Positions 16,891 to 24,898 of a DNA stretch of 64,000 nt are shown piece after piece. Source of the stretch: Alphaproteobacteria bacterium (GTDB lineage Bacteria > Pseudomonadota > Alphaproteobacteria > UBA8366). The notes beneath the pieces are model-generated. The model was not told where the DNA came from and searched no databases. It worked only from the letters and a program-made list of their open reading frames with translations. Position numbers and translations under genes: made by a program. Positions within the stretch are counted from its first letter, which is position 1. Every line of letters starts with the position of its first letter. Location of the stretch: positions 124,001 to 188,000 of the forward strand of contig WHUA01000003.1 in the NCBI GenBank assembly GCA_009377445.1, read 5' to 3'.

Positions 16891-17205
16891 ATGCCCAAGT
16901 CCGGCTTTCCCGAGAAGATCCGCACATTGCAACCCTTCTCCGACCGTTTCGACGCCTTCCGCCTGCCGGCCGAAGGCTGCGACGTGCTGTTCGCTACATA
17001 CCCCGCCGGCACGGCGATCGAGCCGCACTCCCACGCCACCGACAACTGGGGCGTCATCACAAAGGGCGAGATGCTCATCACGGTCGACGGCCGGGAGACG
17101 CGCTACCGCGTGGGCGACTGGTACCACGTGGCTGCCGGCGTCGAGCATTCCGCCCGCTGTGCCGAGGAGACGGAAGAGATCGAGTTCTGGTTCGCGAAGG
17201 TTTGA
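16891..17205 (+). CDS. Cupin domain protein
   Basis: 104-residue single-domain cupin. The first motif reads IEPHSHATDNWGVITKGEM with two histidines, the second GDWYHVAAGVEHSAR with the closing histidine, which would bind one metal ion. Proteins of this size act as small metal-dependent enzymes or as ligand-binding domains; the sequence does not choose. It converges on the acyl-CoA dehydrogenase gene with a gap of only six bases, and is cut off from the Nudix gene by the repeat. Confidence 0.85.
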   Translation: MPKSGFPEKIRTLQPFSDRFDAFRLPAEGCDVLFATYPAGTAIEPHSHATDNWGVITKGEMLITVDGRETRYRVGDWYHVAAGVEHSARCAEETEEIEFWFAKV

Positions 17206-17211
17206 GATTCC

Positions 17212-18432
17212 CTACCCCGCCGCGCGCAGGCGCTCGGCGGCCGGGTCGCGGAAGCGGGTCGATCCCTGGTGGCGGTCGGCGTTCTTGTAGCCGAGCGCAT
17301 CCTCGGCGATCAGGATGCGCTGCACGTTGGCCGACCCCTCGCCGGTGAAGAACATGTCGGCGTAGCAGCGGAGGAAGGTGATGCGCGATTCCAGCGCCAT
17401 GCCGTAGCCGCCGAACATCTGCTGCGCCTTGTCCGCCGCGTGCTTCGCGGTCTGCGACGCATGGTACTTCGCCATCGAGGACAGCCGGTTCGACGGCCGG
17501 CCCTCGTCCATCAGCTTCGCGGCCTGATAGACCATGAGGCGCGACGCCTCGATGTTGGTCGCCATGTCGGCGATATCGGCCTGCACCATCTGGTAGCTGC
17601 CGAGCGCGCTGCCGCGGATCATGCGCTCGTTGCAGTAGCGCACGGCCTCGTCCATGCAGGCGCGCGCCACGCCGAGCGCCTTCGCCGCGACCGTGATGCG
17701 CCCCGCCTGCAGGGTCCGCATGGCGATGCGGAAACCCTCGCCCTCCTCACCCAGGCGGTTTTCCACCGGCACGACGAAATCGTCGAGGAACACCGCGCAG
17801 GTCCGCAGCGCCTGCGACAGGCCGAGGGTGCGGATCGGCCGCGCCTCGAAGCCCGGATATTTCTTGGGCTCGACGATGAAGGCAGTGATGCCGCGATGGC
17901 CGGCGTCCGGATCGGTCTTGGCGAACAGCACGCCCACATCCGTCTCGTTCGACATCGACGCCCACATCTTGCTGCCGTCGATGCGGTAGACGTCGCCGTC
18001 GCGGACGGCGCGCGTCTTCATGTTGCCGGCCGCATCCGACCCGCCGCCGGACTCGGTGATCGAGAACATGCCGATGGTGATGCCGGCGAGAAGGTTCGGG
18101 ACATACTTCCGCACCTGCTCTTCCGTGCCAGCGCAATAGATCGAGTACGGACAGGTCGATCCCTGCTGGTTGTTGCAGGCGGCGAAGCGCACGTCGTTGC
18201 GCGCCAGCTCCTCGCTGATCACCGCCGCGGCGAGATATCCCATGCCGGTGCCGCCGACCCATTCGGGAAAGACCGCGCCGTAGAAGCCGGCCTCGCCGCA
18301 TTTCCGGACGAGATCGCGCGGGAACACGCCGCTCGCCTCGATCGCGTCCATCTTCGGCGCGACCTCGGTCTGCATGAAACGGACGATGCTGTCGCGCACC
18401 GCGCGGATCTCTTCCGTCAAGAGGTCGTCCAT
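17212..18432 (-). CDS. Acyl-CoA dehydrogenase
   Basis: 406-residue FAD enzyme that oxidises an acyl-CoA to the 2,3-enoyl-CoA and passes electrons to electron-transfer flavoprotein. N-terminal helical domain, then beta domain with MFSITESGGGSDAAGNMKT, and C-terminal helices with QQMFGGYGMA. FFTGEGSANVQR holds the Glu near the position of the catalytic base in short-chain members. ATG 18432 is chosen since GGAGCC precedes it and family likeness starts there (MDDLLTEEIRAVRDSI). It is the last gene of a seven-gene minus-strand operon that begins near 23.1 kb. Confidence 0.94.
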   Translation of the reverse strand: MDDLLTEEIRAVRDSIVRFMQTEVAPKMDAIEASGVFPRDLVRKCGEAGFYGAVFPEWVGGTGMGYLAAAVISEELARNDVRFAACNNQQGSTCPYSIYCAGTEEQVRKYVPNLLAGITIGMFSITESGGGSDAAGNMKTRAVRDGDVYRIDGSKMWASMSNETDVGVLFAKTDPDAGHRGITAFIVEPKKYPGFEARPIRTLGLSQALRTCAVFLDDFVVPVENRLGEEGEGFRIAMRTLQAGRITVAAKALGVARACMDEAVRYCNERMIRGSALGSYQMVQADIADMATNIEASRLMVYQAAKLMDEGRPSNRLSSMAKYHASQTAKHAADKAQQMFGGYGMALESRITFLRCYADMFFTGEGSANVQRILIAEDALGYKNADRHQGSTRFRDPAAERLRAAG

Positions 18433-18457
18433 GGCATTGGCTCCGTCGCATTGGGGA

Positions 18458-19678
18458 CTAACGAATCGTCTTGCTCTCCTTGAGGCGCGCGACGGCCGCG
18501 GCGTCCATGCCCAGCACGTCGCGCAGCACCTCCTCCGTATGCTCTCCCAACAGCGGCGGGGCCGTGGGCGGCTTCGTCGGCGATTCGGACAGCTTGAAAG
18601 GCGTGCCCAGCATGCGAAGCGCACCCGCGGTCGGGTGCGGCACGGTCACCACCATGTTGCGCTCTTTCAGCTCGGGCGACTCCATCGCCTCGGCGACGCT
18701 CCGCACCGGGCCGGCAGGGACGCCCGCCTTGCGGCATCGCGCGACCCATGCCTCCCGCGTGCCGTCGGCGAAGATCGCCTCCAGCGTCGCCATCACCTCG
18801 GCCCGGTTCACGGCGCGCGCCGAGTTGGTGCGGTACTTGGGATCCTCCAACAGGTCGGGCCGCTCGATCACCTTCTCGCAGAGCGAACGGAACAGCCGGT
18901 CCGTGCCGCAGGCGAGATAGAACATGCCGCCTTTAGCATGGAAGGCGGCGGCGGGAACGGCGGTCGCGTGCGTATTGCCCGTTCGAGGCGGGCTCTCGCC
19001 CGAGCAGAAGTAATACTGCGCGAGGTTGCTCATCACCGCCGCCGCGCCGTCCATCAGCGCGAGATCGATGTGCTGGCCGCGTCCGGTCTCCTTGCGCGCG
19101 ATGACCGATGCGAGGATCGCCGTGCTGGCATAGAGCGCGACATACATGTCGGTGAGCGAGATCGGCGCGCGGATCGGGTCGCCGTCCGGCGCGCCGGTCA
19201 GCGACATCAGGCCGAATTCCGCCTGCAGCACCGGATCGAATCCGGGCCGGTCCGCCATCATTCCCTGCTGCCCGTAGGAGGAGATCGAGCAGTAGATGAG
19301 ATGCGGATGGCGATCTTTCATGTCGGCATAGCCGAGGCCCAGCCGCTCCATCACGCCAGGGCGGAAGTTCTGGATCAGCACGTCGCACTTTGCCGCAAGC
19401 CGGTGGATGATCTCGCGGCCCTCCGGCGTCTTCATGTCGAGCGCCACGCTCTTCTTGCCGCGATTGTAGGCGAGATAGTAGTGCGCCTCGCCGCCCGCCT
19501 GGGGCGGCTTCATGTGGCGCGTGTCGTCGCCATGACCGGGTTGCTCGACCTTGATGATCTCCGCGCCGAGGTCGGAAAGCTGCATCGTACAGAACGGCCC
19601 CGCCGCGATGCGCGACAAGTCGAGCACGCGGATGCCGGTGAGCGGCGGATTGGCCGCGGCAGTCATGTTGTTCGTCAC
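18458..19678 (-). CDS. Family III CoA-transferase (CaiB/BaiF)
   Basis: 406 residues. Moves CoA between an acyl-CoA donor and a carboxylate. Family landmarks: GIRVLDLSRIAAGPFC at the start, LGAEIIKVEQPGHGD, YLAYNRGKKSVALDMK, FRPGVMERLGLGY, YCSISSYGQQGMM. The nucleophilic Asp is likely that in LALMDGAA. It sits between an enoyl-CoA hydratase-like gene (4-base gap) and the acyl-CoA dehydrogenase (25-base gap), so it probably activates the operon's substrate by transfer from another CoA ester. Donor and acceptor are unknown. Confidence 0.94.
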   Translation of the reverse strand: MTNNMTAAANPPLTGIRVLDLSRIAAGPFCTMQLSDLGAEIIKVEQPGHGDDTRHMKPPQAGGEAHYYLAYNRGKKSVALDMKTPEGREIIHRLAAKCDVLIQNFRPGVMERLGLGYADMKDRHPHLIYCSISSYGQQGMMADRPGFDPVLQAEFGLMSLTGAPDGDPIRAPISLTDMYVALYASTAILASVIARKETGRGQHIDLALMDGAAAVMSNLAQYYFCSGESPPRTGNTHATAVPAAAFHAKGGMFYLACGTDRLFRSLCEKVIERPDLLEDPKYRTNSARAVNRAEVMATLEAIFADGTREAWVARCRKAGVPAGPVRSVAEAMESPELKERNMVVTVPHPTAGALRMLGTPFKLSESPTKPPTAPPLLGEHTEEVLRDVLGMDAAAVARLKESKTIR

Positions 19679-19682
19679 CGGC

Positions 19683-20471
19683 CTAGCGTCCCTTGAAGAC
19701 CGGTTGCCGCTTCTCCTTGAAGGCGCGGATGGCTTCCTGGTGGTCCTCGGTCGACCGAACGACGGCGATGTGCGAGGAGATCTGGTCCAGATGGGTCCAG
19801 AGGTCGGTGTCGAGGCCCTGGTTGAGCGTGCGCTTGATCAGCCGGTTCGAGAGCGGCGCCCCGCGTGCGATCTTGGCGGCCAATTCCAGGGTGCGATCCA
19901 TGAGTTCGCCGTCCGGCCAGACATGGCTGACCAGGCCGATCTCCTTTGCCTCCCGCGCCTCGACGAAATCGCAGGTCCAGAACATCTCCAGCGCCTTCGC
20001 CTTGCCGACGATGCGCGGCAGGTGCCAGGCGCCGCCCGCGCCGGGCAGCAGGCCGATGCGGGCATAGGTCTCCGCCACCCGCGCGCTTTCCGCCGCGACG
20101 CGGATATCGCAGCAGAGCGCGATGTCGAGTCCCCCGCCGGCCGCCACGCCGTTGATCGCGGCGATGGTCGGCTTATCGAACTGGATCATCCGCTTGGCGA
20201 CCATCTGGGTCATCGTCCACAGCCGGTTCTTGGTGGTGGAGACCGAATTGTCGGCGCCCTCCCCCATGCGCTTGACGTCGCCGCCGCTGCAGAAGCCTCG
20301 TCCCGCCCCGGTGACCACAAGCGCGTTGACGTCGTCGCGGCGCTGCGCCTCCTCCAGGCGCTCGACCCACCCCGTCAGCATGCCCGGCGTGAAGGCATTG
20401 AGGGCCTCGGGCCGGTTCAAGGTCATGATCGCGACCTTGTCCTTCACTTCGAACAGCAGATCATTCGACAT
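19683..20471 (-). CDS. Enoyl-CoA hydratase/isomerase family protein, paralogue of the 12749 gene
   Basis: 262-residue crotonase-fold protein. GAGRGFCSGGDVKRMG forms the CoA/oxyanion region. As in its paralogue at 12749, the classical glutamates are replaced: GGGLDIA (Asp) and RVAETYARIG (Tyr). C-terminal ends also match (LDQISSHIAVVRSTEDHQEA; KEKRQPVFKGR). This pair is thus a distinct subgroup. In the operon it lies between MaoC (6-base gap) and the CoA-transferase (4-base gap). Since MaoC could serve as the hydratase, this protein may do another step such as isomerisation or C-C cleavage (inference). Confidence 0.92.
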   Translation of the reverse strand: MSNDLLFEVKDKVAIMTLNRPEALNAFTPGMLTGWVERLEEAQRRDDVNALVVTGAGRGFCSGGDVKRMGEGADNSVSTTKNRLWTMTQMVAKRMIQFDKPTIAAINGVAAGGGLDIALCCDIRVAAESARVAETYARIGLLPGAGGAWHLPRIVGKAKALEMFWTCDFVEAREAKEIGLVSHVWPDGELMDRTLELAAKIARGAPLSNRLIKRTLNQGLDTDLWTHLDQISSHIAVVRSTEDHQEAIRAFKEKRQPVFKGR

Positions 20472-20477
20472 TCGTCG

Positions 20478-20954
20478 TCATCCTCCGTTCCGGCAGCGGT
20501 ACAGGAGCGTCGTTTCCATCTCCTGCACCAGCTCGCCGCGCTGGTTCTTGATCTCGCGTTTGAGCGTCACGACGCCGCGTCCGGGCGTGCTGGTCCCGCG
20601 CTTCGACAGCACCGTCTGCGTCATGTGAATGGTGTCGCCGTGCTTTACCGCCGTCTTGAGCCGCCACTTGTCGATGCCGAGCAGCGCCAGCAGCGTGCCG
20701 TCATTGATGCCGCTCGCATATTGCAGCCCGCCCGCGATGCCGTAGACCAGCGGCCCGTGCGCGATCACCTCGCCGAATGGCGTGGTCTTGGCGTATTCGT
20801 AATTGCAGTGCACCTCGTTGAAGTCGCCGGTGAGGCAGGCGAAATTGACGATATCGGTGGAGGTCACGGTACGGGCGGGCGTCGTCAGCGTCATGCCGAC
20901 CTCGAAATCCTCGAAGAACATGCCTCGCGGCTCTCGCGTTTCCTGGGCCGTCAT
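20478..20954 (-). CDS. MaoC-like dehydratase (hot-dog fold)
   Basis: 158 residues. The hydratase motif ACLTGDFNEVHCNYEYAK with catalytic Asp and His is followed by FGEVIAHGPLVYG. A single hot-dog domain of this length works as a dimer in (R)-specific enoyl-CoA hydratases. ATG 20954 is supported by GGGAGG at good spacing and overlaps the last bases of the thiolase-like gene, so translation is probably coupled. In steroid side-chain degradation a MaoC hydratase works with a DUF35-bearing partner and a thiolase-like aldolase; the same three families are adjacent here. Confidence 0.92.
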   Translation of the reverse strand: MTAQETREPRGMFFEDFEVGMTLTTPARTVTSTDIVNFACLTGDFNEVHCNYEYAKTTPFGEVIAHGPLVYGIAGGLQYASGINDGTLLALLGIDKWRLKTAVKHGDTIHMTQTVLSKRGTSTPGRGVVTLKREIKNQRGELVQEMETTLLYRCRNGG

Positions 20955-22120
20955 CGCGCCTCCCTTCCCAGGAGTATCGTGCAATTGGACGACAGGATGC
21001 CGCCCTCGTTGTGGACCAGCGCAACATCGTGGCGCTTCACCTGGCGCGGCCCCTCGCCGCCGCGAAGCTGGCGCAGGGCCTCGACGATGCCGAAGATGCC
21101 GCCGCCCGCGCCGGCCTGGGCATGCGACAGGAGCCCGCCGTCCGTGTTGACCGGGAAGCGCCCCTCGATCGCCGTCTCCTTGCGAAGGAACATCTCGCCG
21201 CCGGCGCCACGCTCGGCGAGGCCGAGCTCCTCCATCTCGATGATCGGCACGATGGTGAAGCAGTCGTAGAGCTGGGCGAAGTCCACGTCCTCCGGCCCCA
21301 GCCCGGCCATCGCATAGGCCGCCTCGCCCGACTGCCGGCAGCCGAACTCGGTCAGGCTCGGCGCGGCGATCAGGTGCTCGTGCGTGTGGAACTCGCCGAT
21401 GCCGAGCAGCCAGGCTGGACGCTTCCGCATATCCGGCGCGCGGTCGGCGCGGGTCACGACGAAAGCGCCCGCCGCATCCGAGATCAGGCAGCAGTCGAGG
21501 ATGTTGAGCGGCTCGGCGATCGGCTTCGAGGTCAGCACGTCCTCGATGGTGATCGGCTTCTTCATGTGCGCGTTGGGGTGACGCAGCGCGTGGTTGCGCC
21601 CGTTGACCGCGACTGCCGCCATCTGCTCCCGTGTCGTGCCGTATTCATGCATATAGCGCCGCGCGATCATGGCGTAGAAGCCGGGGATCAGCGGGCCGTA
21701 GGGGTTCTCGAAATAGGGATGGCCGACGATGGTGAGCGCGGCCACCGCCGAATCGCGCGTCTGCCCGGTGGCGCGGTTCTCGCCCGCGCAGACCAGCACC
21801 GTGTCGCAATTCCCCGCGAGCACGGCCTCCGCCGCGTGCTTCAGCATGACCGCGGGCGAGCCGCCGCCGACCGCGACGGAGGCGCAGTAGCGCGGCTGGA
21901 GGCCGAGATACTCCGCCACGACCGTGCCCAGCATGAAGTAGGGCTCGGTCATGGTATAGGCGGTGAGTAGGCCGTCGACGTCCTTAAGGGTGAGCCCGGC
22001 ATCGTCGAGCGCCCGCTTGCAGGCCTGGGCATTCAGCCCGACGCCGGTCATATGCGGCACCTTGCCGATGTCGGACTCCCCAACGCCCGCGACGATCACC
22101 TTGTTGCGGAGGCTAGACAT
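20951..22120 (-). CDS. Thiolase-like protein (SCP-x/Ltp group) lacking the usual cysteine
   Basis: 389-residue thiolase fold. N-terminus VIVAGVGESDIGKVP, later LYDCFTIVPIIEMEELG and the C-terminal HNEGGILSSNCTILLG are typical of the SCP-x type. Where thiolases carry their nucleophilic cysteine the sequence reads ASVAVGGGSPAVMLKHAAE, with no Cys at that spot. Homologues without it include the Ltp2-type retro-aldolases, which use a tyrosine in a YDxF motif like that seen here and need a DUF35 partner. It overlaps DUF35 (8 bases) and MaoC (4 bases). Aldolase rather than thiolase activity is my inference. Confidence 0.88.
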   Translation of the reverse strand: MSSLRNKVIVAGVGESDIGKVPHMTGVGLNAQACKRALDDAGLTLKDVDGLLTAYTMTEPYFMLGTVVAEYLGLQPRYCASVAVGGGSPAVMLKHAAEAVLAGNCDTVLVCAGENRATGQTRDSAVAALTIVGHPYFENPYGPLIPGFYAMIARRYMHEYGTTREQMAAVAVNGRNHALRHPNAHMKKPITIEDVLTSKPIAEPLNILDCCLISDAAGAFVVTRADRAPDMRKRPAWLLGIGEFHTHEHLIAAPSLTEFGCRQSGEAAYAMAGLGPEDVDFAQLYDCFTIVPIIEMEELGLAERGAGGEMFLRKETAIEGRFPVNTDGGLLSHAQAGAGGGIFGIVEALRQLRGGEGPRQVKRHDVALVHNEGGILSSNCTILLGREAR

Positions 22121-22532
22121 CGCCCGCGCCCCGCCGGAACTGCGGCACCATCGCGCCCTCCGTCCCCCGCTCCTCGAACGCCATGGTGACCGCCTCGCCG
22201 AGCGCAACGTCCAGCGCATCGTCGCCGACGATGTTGGTCATCATGCGCGGGCCTTCCTCCAGATCGATCAGGGCGACGACGTAGGGCGTCCTCGCCTGGA
22301 ATTCCGGTAATGCCGCGCGGTGGACGATGGTGAAGCTGTGGACCGTGCCGCGTCCCGACGCCTCGGCCCATTCGGTATGGTCGGAGCCGCAGGCGGTGCA
22401 GAGATAGCGCGGGAAGAAGCGCAGCGTTCCGCAGTCGCGGCAGCGTTGCAGCAGGAGCTTGCCATTGCGCGCGCCCTCCCAATAGGGCGCGGAATCCGCG
22501 TTGACGATCGGAGCCGGCAGATCGCCCGGCAT
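22113..22532 (-). CDS. DUF35 / OB-fold protein with zinc ribbon
   Basis: 139 residues. A zinc ribbon (CRDCGTLRFFPRYLCTACGS, about residues 31-50) is followed by an OB fold with VHSFTIVHRA and TPYVVALIDLEEGPRMM. Such proteins are obligate partners of thiolase-like enzymes, bringing CoA substrates or holding a hydratase partner. The overlap of eight bases with the thiolase-like gene supports a complex. Downstream order DUF35, thiolase-like, MaoC is the order expected for an aldolase/hydratase unit. Confidence 0.92.
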   Translation of the reverse strand: MPGDLPAPIVNADSAPYWEGARNGKLLLQRCRDCGTLRFFPRYLCTACGSDHTEWAEASGRGTVHSFTIVHRAALPEFQARTPYVVALIDLEEGPRMMTNIVGDDALDVALGEAVTMAFEERGTEGAMVPQFRRGAGDV

Positions 22533-22563
22533 GTCGAATACCTCATGTGGCTGGACTCACGCT

Positions 22564-22661
22564 TCGTCCCTCGACAGGTTCGGGATGAGGAAGCTCGGCA
22601 TGAGGTCATTTTTTATGACAGATCAGCATTATACCCCTCATCCTGAGCTTGTCGAAGGATG
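22564..22661. repeat. Inverted pair of a GACAAGCTCAGGATGAGG-type repeat
   Basis: A degenerate copy (22564-22590, ctcgacaggttcgggatgag) and a good reverse copy (22636-22661, cctcatcctgagcttgtcga and the next bases) face each other across about 45 bases containing a t-run. The same unit occurs twice more at 30056-30132. The reverse copy supplies the last codons and TGA stop of the AroQ-like gene. Confidence 0.75.
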
Positions 22662-23099
22662 CGGCGCGGCACGCCGCGCAATGATCTCCACCAGCCCGTC
22701 GAAGCCGGCGAAATACGAGGTAACGCCCATGCCGGCGACGAAGCCGTCGGCGACGCAAGCGGTCACCGAATGAATGCCGCGTTTCTCGGTGTTGGTCATG
22801 TGCACTTCGACATAGGGCATCCGGACCGCCTTGAGACAATCGCGCAGCGCATGGCCGGCATAGCTGAATCCCGCCGGATTCATAAGCAGGCCGTCCGCCG
22901 ATTCGTCCTTCGCGCGATAGATTCGATTGATCGCCTCGCCCTCGATATTCGTCTGGAAGACCTTGAGCGAATGCCCGGTGCGCATTGCGTGGCGCACCAG
23001 GATCTTCTCCAGCGCGTCCGCCGTCGTCAGGCCGTAGATCTCCGGCTCGCGGCGCCCGAGCCAGTTCATGTTCGCGCCCTGAATCAGAAGTATTCTCAT
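22638..23099 (-). CDS. Type II dehydroquinase-like (AroQ fold) protein, altered active site
   Basis: 153 residues. The N-terminus follows type II 3-dehydroquinate dehydratase (LLIQGANMNWLGRREPEIYG), with the catalytic Tyr in EIYG, Asn in LLMNPAG and His in VEVHMTN kept. The second histidine (ThTS motif) reads FSYAGHAL, so it is Tyr, and the EFRRHS segment with an arginine is shortened to KRGIHS. A shikimate role is therefore doubtful; a different small-acid or CoA-related reaction is more likely (inference). It heads the minus operon, 105 bases before DUF35, and its last codons PSTSSG and stop lie inside a repeat, showing that the C-terminus was recently remodelled. Confidence 0.85.
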   Translation of the reverse strand: MRILLIQGANMNWLGRREPEIYGLTTADALEKILVRHAMRTGHSLKVFQTNIEGEAINRIYRAKDESADGLLMNPAGFSYAGHALRDCLKAVRMPYVEVHMTNTEKRGIHSVTACVADGFVAGMGVTSYFAGFDGLVEIIARRAAPHPSTSSG

Positions 23100-23239
23100 A
23101 ACCGTACGCGCCCTCCCACCCCCCGCGCTGGACAAGAAAGGCTGCCCATGTTGGGATTGCCCGGCCGAGACTATCACACGGGATTCCGGAATACCGCCAT
23201 GGATTACGACAACTTCATCGGGAAGGCCTGCACGGCACG

Positions 23240-24895
23240 ATGAACACCGTTCTCACGCTGCACGATCCGGCGACGGCGCGCCGCTACTACGAACAAGGGC
23301 TGTGGCGGCCCGACACCTTCTATTCGCTGATGCGCGGCCATGCCGAAGCGCGGCCGGACGCCTGGGCCATGCGCGACGGCGCACGCCGCATCACCTGGCG
23401 CGAGCTGCTCGCCTGGACCGACGCGCTCGCCGCCGATCTGCACGGCGCCGGCGTCGTGCAGGGGCAGCGCGTTTCGCTCTGGACGTCCAACCGCATCGAA
23501 TCCGTGATCGGCCTGCTCGCGTCGGCGCGCAACGGCTACGTCTGCAATCCGTCCCTGCACCTCAACTACACGGGCGAAGAGATCACGGCCCTGCTGCAGC
23601 GCATCCGCGCCGCCGCGCTAATCGCCGAGGAAGGCTACGGCGCGGCCTCGCCGGCCGTGCTCGATGGCATCGCCGTGCTGTCCGCGATGAAGCGGGTGCT
23701 CCGATTACCCAAGGGGCGCGTGAGCGGCCCCGGGTTTCCGAAGGCGGGCGACGGCATCCCGCCGCCGGCCGACGGCAACCCCGACCGGGTTTGCTACCTC
23801 GCCTTCACCTCGGGCACCACGGGGACGCCCAAGGGCGTGCTGCATTCGCACAACACCCTGCTCGCGAACGCTCGCGACCTGGTCAAGGATTGGGGCCACG
23901 ACACCAGCACGGTGCTGCTCAGCCTGAGCCCCGTCAGCCACCACATCTTCTGGGTCGCGCTGTCGCAGGTTCTCGTCGCCGGCGGCGAGCTGGTGCTGAA
24001 CGACCCGCCCGCCGGCATGAAGCCGCTCGACTGGATCGTCGAGGCGGGCGCGACCTACGTCATGGGCGTGCCGACGCACGGCATGGACATCCTTGCAGAC
24101 CAGCGGTCGCGCGGCCTGGAGCGTATCGGCAATGTCCGAGTCTTCTACATGGCCGGCGCGCCCATCCCGCCGGTGACGGCCGAGGCTTTCCTGAAGCAGG
24201 GAATCAAACCGCAGAACGTCTACGGCATGACCGAGAACTCGTCGCATCAGTACACCTATCCCGGCGACGACCCGCAGACGATCTGCGGCACCTGCGGCCG
24301 CGGTGGCGGCGGCTATGCCGTGCGTCTGTTCGCGCAGGACAATCGCGACGTGGAGGTTCCGATCGGCGAGGTCGGCCAGATCGGCGGCAAGGGCGCCTGC
24401 CTGATGCTGGGCTATTTCGACAATCAGCAGGCGACCGAAGAACCCTTCAACAAGGACGGCTGGTTCCTGTCCGGCGACCTGGGCCGGATGGATTCGCAGG
24501 GCAACCTCGCCATCGTCGGGCGGATGAAGGACATCATCATCCGCGGCGGGCACAACATCCACCCAGCGAAGATCGAAGACCTCGCCATCAAGCACCCTCT
24601 CGTGGCGAAGGCCGCGGCCTTCCCGGTCCCGGACGAAAGGCTCGGCGAGAAGGTCGGCCTCGCGGTGATGCCGCTCGCCAGCAATGCGCCGGCCGGCGAG
24701 GCGATGCTCGAGCACCTCCATGCCGCGGGCCTGTCCAAATTCGACATGCCCGAGTATTACATCGTCATGGACGCGTTTCCGTTGACCGCAAGCGGCAAGA
24801 TCCTCAAGCGCGAGCTCGCCGACTGGGCGCGCACGGGCCGCATCCGTCCGGCGCCGGTGCGCTTTTCCGATCCGCAAAAGCGAAAGGAGGCGTAG
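23240..24895 (+). CDS. Acyl-CoA ligase (AMP-forming)
   Basis: 551-residue class I adenylate-forming enzyme: carboxylate + ATP + CoA gives acyl-CoA + AMP. P-loop-like motif AFTSGTTGTPKGVLHSHN near residue 190, A5 motif VYGMTENSS, hinge and A8 DGWFLSGDLGRMD...IIIRGGHNIHP, and the A10 lysine in TASGKILKRELADW. Overall it resembles the cyclohexanecarboxylate-CoA ligase/long-chain group. It opens a five-gene plus operon (ligase, enoyl-CoA hydratase, SDR, acyl-CoA dehydrogenase, CoA-transferase) that diverges from the minus operon across a 140-base gap. Substrate not predictable. Confidence 0.94.
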   Translation: MNTVLTLHDPATARRYYEQGLWRPDTFYSLMRGHAEARPDAWAMRDGARRITWRELLAWTDALAADLHGAGVVQGQRVSLWTSNRIESVIGLLASARNGYVCNPSLHLNYTGEEITALLQRIRAAALIAEEGYGAASPAVLDGIAVLSAMKRVLRLPKGRVSGPGFPKAGDGIPPPADGNPDRVCYLAFTSGTTGTPKGVLHSHNTLLANARDLVKDWGHDTSTVLLSLSPVSHHIFWVALSQVLVAGGELVLNDPPAGMKPLDWIVEAGATYVMGVPTHGMDILADQRSRGLERIGNVRVFYMAGAPIPPVTAEAFLKQGIKPQNVYGMTENSSHQYTYPGDDPQTICGTCGRGGGGYAVRLFAQDNRDVEVPIGEVGQIGGKGACLMLGYFDNQQATEEPFNKDGWFLSGDLGRMDSQGNLAIVGRMKDIIIRGGHNIHPAKIEDLAIKHPLVAKAAAFPVPDERLGEKVGLAVMPLASNAPAGEAMLEHLHAAGLSKFDMPEYYIVMDAFPLTASGKILKRELADWARTGRIRPAPVRFSDPQKRKEA

Positions 24896-24898
24896 GGC

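Noticed and set aside
22638..23099. Annotation as the shikimate-pathway 3-dehydroquinate dehydratase
   Set aside because: One catalytic His and an Arg-containing segment are changed and the operon is catabolic; kept only as a fold-level assignment.
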